Below are positions 59,560 through 64,000 of a stretch of DNA of 64,000 nt, piece after piece. The position numbers and the translations under genes are program-made. The DNA lies in assembly GCA_016716535.1 (NCBI GenBank), contig JADJWD010000007.1:682001-746000 (forward strand). The letters are read 5' to 3'. This stretch comes from Betaproteobacteria bacterium (GTDB taxonomy: Bacteria; Pseudomonadota; Gammaproteobacteria; Burkholderiales; Burkholderiaceae_C). The notes beneath the pieces were generated by a model that was given only the letters and a program-made list of their open reading frames with translations, did no database searches and was not told the origin of the DNA. Within the stretch, counting starts at the first letter, position 1; every line of letters starts with the position of its first letter.

Positions 59560-60897
59560 TTACCCGACCGTCTCCAGCACCACCGCTCCGTCCGCCGCCG
59601 GCTTGCCCTCACCGATCCGATACGCCGCCTGCACCGCCACCACCGCCGCGGCGGCCGACTCGGCGTCGGCCGCATGCACGCGCGCCAGCGGCGCACCGGC
59701 CGTGACGTGTTGGCCTGGCGTGGCCAGGTGCGTAAGGCCGACGCGCGGGTCGATGCGCTCGCCGCCGTGCCGCCGGCCGCCGCCGAGCGCGACGATCGCG
59801 AGACCAAGCGCACGCACGTCGTTGCGCTCGACGCAACCATCGCGCAGAGCCGGCGCTTCGCGCTGCACCGGCGCGACCGCGAGGCCGGGCTGCCGCAACA
59901 CGTCGCGCGGGCCGCCGAGCGCGGCGACCATGCGCGCAAAACGCTCGGCCGCGCCGCCGCCGGCCAGCGCCACCTCGGCGCGCCGGCGCGCTTGTGCAAG
60001 GTCCGAAACGACGCCGCCGAGTACCAGCGCCTCGGCCGCGAGCGCCAGCGTCAACGCCAGCAGCCGCGGCTCGCGTGCGCCACCGCCGCCACCCTTCAGA
60101 AAACCTATCGCCTCCCGCACCTCCAGCGCGTTGCCGGCGCTGTGCCCGAGCACGCGGTCCATGTTGGTGACGAGTGCGCGCGCCTTCAGCCCCGCGCCGG
60201 CGGCCACCGTGACGAGGCTTTGCGCGAGCGTGCGCGCCGCCTCGCGCGTCGGCATGAAGGCGCCGCTGCCGGTCTTCACGTCGAGCACCAGCGCGTCCAG
60301 GCCCGCGGCGAGCTTCTTGCTCAGGATGCTGGCGGTGATCAGCGGCACGCTCTCGACGGTGGCCGTGACGTCGCGGATCGCGTACAGCCGCCGGTCAGCC
60401 GGCGCCAGGTCGGCCGAGGCGCCGAAGATCGCGCAGCCGGCTTCGCGCAGCGCGCGCCGCAGCACCTCGGGTGACGGATCGACGCCGTAGCCGGGCAGCG
60501 CTTCGAGCTTGTCGAGCGTGCCGCCGGTGTGGCCGAGGCCGCGGCCGCTGATCATCGGCACGATGACGCCGGCGTCGGCGCCGGCCTCGGCGACGAGCGG
60601 CGCGAGCATCAGGCTGACCTTGTCGCCGACCCCGCCGGTGCTGTGCTTGTCGAGCACCGGCCCCGCGAAGCCCTCGGCGCGCCAGTCGCTGACGCGGCCC
60701 GAGTGCGCCATCGCGTGCGTCAGCGCCACCGTCTCGGCGTCGTCCATGCCGCGGCAGACGATCGCCATCGCCAGCGCCGCGGCTTGTGCATCGCTGAAGC
60801 GGCCGTCGACGAGGCCGGCGACGAATTCGGTGATCTGCGCGGCGCTCAGCGCGTGGCCGTCGCGTTTGGCGGCGATGAGTTGTTGGGGGAGCGGCAT
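59560..60897 (-). CDS. deoA: Thymidine phosphorylase
   Basis: A 445-residue pyrimidine-nucleoside phosphorylase. The substrate/phosphate segment KHSTGGVGDKVSL lies near residue 83 and the signature SGRGLGHTGGTLDKLEA near 115. It splits (deoxy)thymidine to base and deoxyribose-1-phosphate. It lies seven bases after the 5'-nucleotidase gene and is the last gene of the PNP-deoC-nucleotidase-deoA operon. Confidence 0.96.
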   Translation of the reverse strand: MPLPQQLIAAKRDGHALSAAQITEFVAGLVDGRFSDAQAAALAMAIVCRGMDDAETVALTHAMAHSGRVSDWRAEGFAGPVLDKHSTGGVGDKVSLMLAPLVAEAGADAGVIVPMISGRGLGHTGGTLDKLEALPGYGVDPSPEVLRRALREAGCAIFGASADLAPADRRLYAIRDVTATVESVPLITASILSKKLAAGLDALVLDVKTGSGAFMPTREAARTLAQSLVTVAAGAGLKARALVTNMDRVLGHSAGNALEVREAIGFLKGGGGGAREPRLLALTLALAAEALVLGGVVSDLAQARRRAEVALAGGGAAERFARMVAALGGPRDVLRQPGLAVAPVQREAPALRDGCVERNDVRALGLAIVALGGGRRHGGERIDPRVGLTHLATPGQHVTAGAPLARVHAADAESAAAAVVAVQAAYRIGEGKPAADGAVVLETVG

Positions 60898-60904
60898 CGC
60901 GCGG

Positions 60905-62737
60905 TCAGTTCGCCCTCGTGATCCGATCCAGCGCCCCCGGCACGAGCCCCGGGTTCGCCTTCACGTGGGCCTCGAACGCATCGACATCCATCATGCCGGT
61001 GCGCCGTTCGCGGCCTACGAGTAGCACGGTGAAGTTGTCGCCACCGCCGGCGAGGAAGCCGTTGACGGTGACGCGCAGGGGCGAATCCACCGCGATCGGG
61101 TTGCCATTCAGCTTCATGCTGCCGGGCACGATGCGCTGGCCCGGCGGCTTGCTCGCGTCCCAGGCGTAGGCGAAGCCGCGCGAGATGGCGAGCACGCGGC
61201 CGGCCGCCGTCGGCTGGTTGATCCACTGCTGCTCGAGCACCTGCATCAGCTGCAGGCCGCTCAACGTCATCGTCACGAGGTTGTTGTAGAACGGCTGCAC
61301 GGCGAACAGGTCTTCGTAGCGGACCTGCAGATCGCCGGCCGCACCGCCCGCCTTGGCGCCGAGGTCGGCGCGGATGCCGCCCGGGTTCATCAGCGCGATC
61401 TGCGCGCCGAACTCGCGCGCCGTCGCGGCGAGTTGCGCATCGGCGATCACCTGCCCGAGCGGGCTCTCGCCGCTGGCTGCCGGCGTGCGCACGAGCGGCG
61501 CGCCCAGCCGCCCGACGACACGCCGGGCCAGCGGCGCGGCCAAGCGCTCGTAGGTCGCGATCAGCGCCGTCTGTTGCGCGTCCTTGGCCAGCGTCGTGCG
61601 CACGATCAGGTTGTCGGCGCGCGCGCTGGTCACGTCGCCGGTCTTCGGGTCCAGCACGAGGTCGATTTCGCTCAACACGGTGCCGTACTTGTCGGCGCTG
61701 GTGACGAGCCGGCCGGCGATGCGGCAGTTGTAGGCGCGGTGCGTGTGGCCGCTGACGACGAGGTCCACCGCGCGGTCGAGCTTGGTGACGATGTCGACGA
61801 TCGGGCCGCTGATGCCCGGGCACTCGTTGTAGTCGCCGGCGGGCGCGCCGCCTTCGTGGATCAGCACGACGATGGCCTCGATGCCCTGCTTCTTCAGCTC
61901 GGGCACGAGCGCGTTGACGGTCTCGGCCTCGTCGCGGAAGGTCAGCCCGCGCACACCGTCGGGCACGACGATCGTCGGCGTGTCCTTCAGCGTCAGGCCG
62001 ATGAACGCCACGGGGATGCCCTGGAAGCGCTTGACGTGATACGGCGGCAGCAGCGTGCGCCCGGTCGCATTGACGACGGTGCTGGCCGCGAGGTACTTGA
62101 ACGCCGCGCCTTTGAAGGGATGGGGGCCCTGGCACGGCTCGGCGCTGCCGCTGCCCGGCTTGACGCTGCAGCCGCCGGCCTGCAGGCGCAGCAGCTCGTC
62201 GGCGCCCTTGTCGAACTCGTGGTTGCCGACCGCGCTGACCTCGAGCCCCATCAGGCCGAGCGACTCGATCGTCGGTTCGTCGCGAAAGAGCGCAGAGAGC
62301 AACGGCGTCGCGCCGACCAGGTCGCCGGCGGCGACGAAGATGTGGTTCGGGCTCTTCGCGCGCACCTGCGCGACCAGCGTCGCCAGGTGCTCGCTGCCGC
62401 CCGCCGGCACGACGACGGTCTTCGTCGCGTCGGCCGGGTCCTTGATGCGGATGCCGCCGCTGCTGGGCTTCAGGTTGCCGTGGAAGTCGTTGATCGCCAG
62501 CACCTTGACGTGCACGGGCTCGGTGGGGCGCGGGGGTTCGAGGGCGCAGCCGGCGAGCCAGGTGATGGCGGCGGCTGTGACGGCGAAGCGGGCGAATCGA
62601 ACGATCTTCGAACCGGGCTCGACGGCTGAAAGCCGTTCGCGCTGAGCCTGTCGAAGCGCCGGTGCCGAAGCTGAACCCTTCGACAAACTCAGGGAGGGCT
62701 TCGACAAGCTCAGCCCGAACGGTTTCCAGGTTGGCAT
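60905..62737 (-). CDS. 5'-nucleotidase / cyclic phosphodiesterase lipoprotein
   Basis: A 610-residue UshA-like enzyme. After an unusual basic leader the signal core ends in the lipobox WLAGCALEP (Cys near residue 64). The metallophosphoesterase domain shows INDFHGN, GDLVGATP, GNHEFDKG and SGHTHRAYN; the C-terminal 5'-nucleotidase domain has NPGGIRADL and GGGDNF. ATG 62737 has AAGGA upstream. The first 40 residues include FGLSLSKP- and SLSLSKG-type segments encoded by the dispersed repeat at 62677-62722. It supplies nucleosides to the salvage enzymes beside it. Confidence 0.9.
   Translation of the reverse strand: MPTWKPFGLSLSKPSLSLSKGSASAPALRQAQRERLSAVEPGSKIVRFARFAVTAAAITWLAGCALEPPRPTEPVHVKVLAINDFHGNLKPSSGGIRIKDPADATKTVVVPAGGSEHLATLVAQVRAKSPNHIFVAAGDLVGATPLLSALFRDEPTIESLGLMGLEVSAVGNHEFDKGADELLRLQAGGCSVKPGSGSAEPCQGPHPFKGAAFKYLAASTVVNATGRTLLPPYHVKRFQGIPVAFIGLTLKDTPTIVVPDGVRGLTFRDEAETVNALVPELKKQGIEAIVVLIHEGGAPAGDYNECPGISGPIVDIVTKLDRAVDLVVSGHTHRAYNCRIAGRLVTSADKYGTVLSEIDLVLDPKTGDVTSARADNLIVRTTLAKDAQQTALIATYERLAAPLARRVVGRLGAPLVRTPAASGESPLGQVIADAQLAATAREFGAQIALMNPGGIRADLGAKAGGAAGDLQVRYEDLFAVQPFYNNLVTMTLSGLQLMQVLEQQWINQPTAAGRVLAISRGFAYAWDASKPPGQRIVPGSMKLNGNPIAVDSPLRVTVNGFLAGGGDNFTVLLVGRERRTGMMDVDAFEAHVKANPGLVPGALDRITRAN
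62632..62722. repeat. Three CTTCGACA-GCTCAG repeat copies inside a coding leader
   Basis: Copies at 62632-62656, 62677-62693 and 62697-62722 lie within the 5' end of the 5'-nucleotidase gene. They encode the FGLSLSKP-like leader on the minus strand. The outer copies are opposed and can pair. Confidence 0.75.
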
Positions 62738-62759
62738 GGATCGATTTCCTTCTGCTGTC

Positions 62760-63539
62760 TCAGTAGTTCGGCGGTAAGGAAGACGCAGCGGGCGCCACGC
62801 CGAGCACCGCCTCGATGTCGTTCAACAAGCCGCTCGCGCCGATGCGAAAGCGCGCCGGGCCCACCGCGTCGCGGCCGAGGATCTGTTCGACGAGCGCCAG
62901 GTACACGGCCGCGTCGGCCACCGTGCGGATGCCCCCCGCCGGCTTGAAGCCGACGTGCGCCGCAGCTGGCCCGCGCGCGGCGATCGCTTCGAGCAGCAGC
63001 CGCGCGGCCTGCGGAGTCGCGTTCACGTTCACCTTGCCGGTGCTCGTCTTCAGGAAGTCGGCGCCGGCATCGAGCGCGATGCCGCAGGCGCGGCGGACGG
63101 CCGCGTCGTCGCCCAGCTCGCCGGTCTCGAGGATCACCTTCAGCTTCAGGCCCGCGCAAGCGCTGCGCACCGCGCGCAGCAGCGCCGGCGCCGCGTCGAG
63201 GTCGCGCCACGGCAGCACGACGTCGACCTCCTGCGCGCCGGCCGCGACGATGGCGAGCGTGTCGGCCACCGCACGCTCGATGTCGCTGCTGCCGTCGGGA
63301 AAGTTCGCGACCGCCGCCACGGCGATCGACGCCGGCAGGTGCTGCCGCGCCAGCGCCGCGAAGCGCGGCCACACGCACACGGCGGCGACCGCGCCGCGGC
63401 CGGCCGGGCCGATCCCACGTTGACAAAGCGCCGGCACATCGGCCTCTGTGTCACCGTCGTTCAGGCTCGTCAAGTCCAGGCAGGCGAGTGCCAGTCGCGC
63501 CGTCGTCATAGGGTCAAACGAAGGTGCCACCGTGTTCAC
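62760..63539 (-). CDS. deoC: Deoxyribose-phosphate aldolase
   Basis: A 259-residue DeoC. The Schiff-base lysine lies in DFLKTSTGKVN near residue 165 and the second active-site lysine in VGFKPAGGIRT near 197. It splits deoxyribose-5-phosphate to acetaldehyde and glyceraldehyde-3-phosphate. GTG at 63539 is preferred because GGAGG lies nine bases upstream; the ATG at 63509 has none. It starts three bases after the purine nucleoside phosphorylase stop. Confidence 0.94.
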   Translation of the reverse strand: MNTVAPSFDPMTTARLALACLDLTSLNDGDTEADVPALCQRGIGPAGRGAVAAVCVWPRFAALARQHLPASIAVAAVANFPDGSSDIERAVADTLAIVAAGAQEVDVVLPWRDLDAAPALLRAVRSACAGLKLKVILETGELGDDAAVRRACGIALDAGADFLKTSTGKVNVNATPQAARLLLEAIAARGPAAAHVGFKPAGGIRTVADAAVYLALVEQILGRDAVGPARFRIGASGLLNDIEAVLGVAPAASSLPPNY

Positions 63540-63542
63540 GCG

Positions 63543-64000
63543 CTACACCTCCATCTCGCGCACGATCGCCGTCAGCTCGGCCACCGCACGTTCACTCGCC
63601 GCCGCGGCCGAGGCCAGCGTGTGCGCGTGGCTCAGCTTCTCGGCCGACAAGCCCGCGGCCATGTTCGTCAGCAGCGAGATGGCGAGCACGCGCATGCCGG
63701 CGTGGCGCGCCAGGATCGTCTCCGGCGCCGTGCTCATGCCCACCGCCTGCGCGCCGAGCGTCTGGAACATGCGGATCTCCGCCGGCGTCTCGAACTGCGG
63801 CCCGAGGAACCAGGCGTACACACCCTCTGCCAGCGCGCCGCCGAGCCGCTGCACCGCCGCGCGCGCGCCGGCGCGCAGCGCCGGGTCGTAGGCATCGACC
63901 ATCGAGACGAAGCGCGTGTCGCCGCGTTCGCCGATGAGCGGCGAGGCGTGCGAGAGGTTGATGTGGTCGGCGACGAGCATCGTCGAGCCCGGCGGCAGCG
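63543..64000 (-). CDS. Purine nucleoside phosphorylase (5' end beyond window)
   Basis: The C-terminal 150 residues or so of a trimeric PNP/MTAP-family phosphorylase. Visible segments are MLVADHINLS, GVYAWFLGPQFETPAE, the GMSTAPETILARH signature and ISLLTNMAAGLS. It cleaves purine nucleosides and is the first visible gene of the salvage operon. The N-terminus is outside the window. Confidence 0.92.
   Translation of the reverse strand, partial: LPPGSTMLVADHINLSHASPLIGERGDTRFVSMVDAYDPALRAGARAAVQRLGGALAEGVYAWFLGPQFETPAEIRMFQTLGAQAVGMSTAPETILARHAGMRVLAISLLTNMAAGLSAEKLSHAHTLASAAAASERAVAELTAIVREMEV

Overview
The window is very GC-rich (about 70 %), densely coded, and full of four-base ATGA/GTGA start-stop overlaps. 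Protein families, housekeeping gene order and dispersed intergenic repeats all point to a betaproteobacterium, probably of the Burkholderiales. It carries an unusually complete sulfur-oxidation island (about 1-50.6 kb) followed by ordinary nucleotide and amino-acid metabolism genes. No rRNA, tRNA, CRISPR array or intact insertion sequence was seen.

Region by region. 1-6.7 kb (minus): a SulP anion transporter and the membrane sulfite dehydrogenase SoeABC. 6.9-13.6 kb (plus): a small phosphoesterase, then QmoA, QmoB, HdrC and HdrB, an intergenic inverted-repeat block, and a rhodanese. 13.6-14.9 kb (minus): MazG-like and YkgJ-like genes. 15-19.4 kb (minus): sat, aprB, aprA and a DUF3365-type cytochrome, the AMP-dependent sulfite oxidation branch, with a divergent LysR regulator. 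20.7-22.7 kb (plus): a soluble NarX-like histidine kinase and NarL-like regulator. 23-37.7 kb (minus): an oxidative-type dsr operon, dsrABEFHCMK, an SQR-like flavoprotein, dsrLJOPN and cobA. 38-44.6 kb (plus, divergent from dsrA): an accessory operon with an orphan Cas6/Cmx6-like protein, a cysteine-less DsrC paralogue, a TauD-like dioxygenase, a helix-turn-helix/ferredoxin/reductase fusion, an S24-like protein without catalytic residues, and several unknowns. 45-47 kb (minus): tusA, a dsrE2-type gene and a YeeE/YedE transporter. 47.1-50.6 kb: a periplasmic DsrE-like protein, a diheme cytochrome, flavocytochrome c sulfide dehydrogenase fccAB and an ArsR regulator. 50.6-64 kb: lemA, proA, pyrF, purB, a HAD hydrolase, a frameshifted tartrate/malate dehydrogenase-like gene, a truncated beta-propeller lipoprotein facing a truncated trpF-like gene across a poly-G run, and a deoxynucleoside salvage operon.

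How it fits together. Sulfide or periplasmic sulfur is oxidised by FccAB and perhaps the SQR-like protein; sulfur is carried into the cytoplasm by YeeE, TusA, DsrE2 and DsrEFH onto DsrC; reverse DsrAB with DsrL and the DsrMKJOP membrane complex releases sulfite; sulfite is oxidised either by SoeABC or by AprBA plus Sat, with QmoAB-HdrCB as the likely electron acceptor. SulP may export sulfate. A shared inverted motif in three divergent promoter regions suggests one regulator co-ordinates part of this. The accessory operon beside dsrA is the best candidate for an undescribed system.
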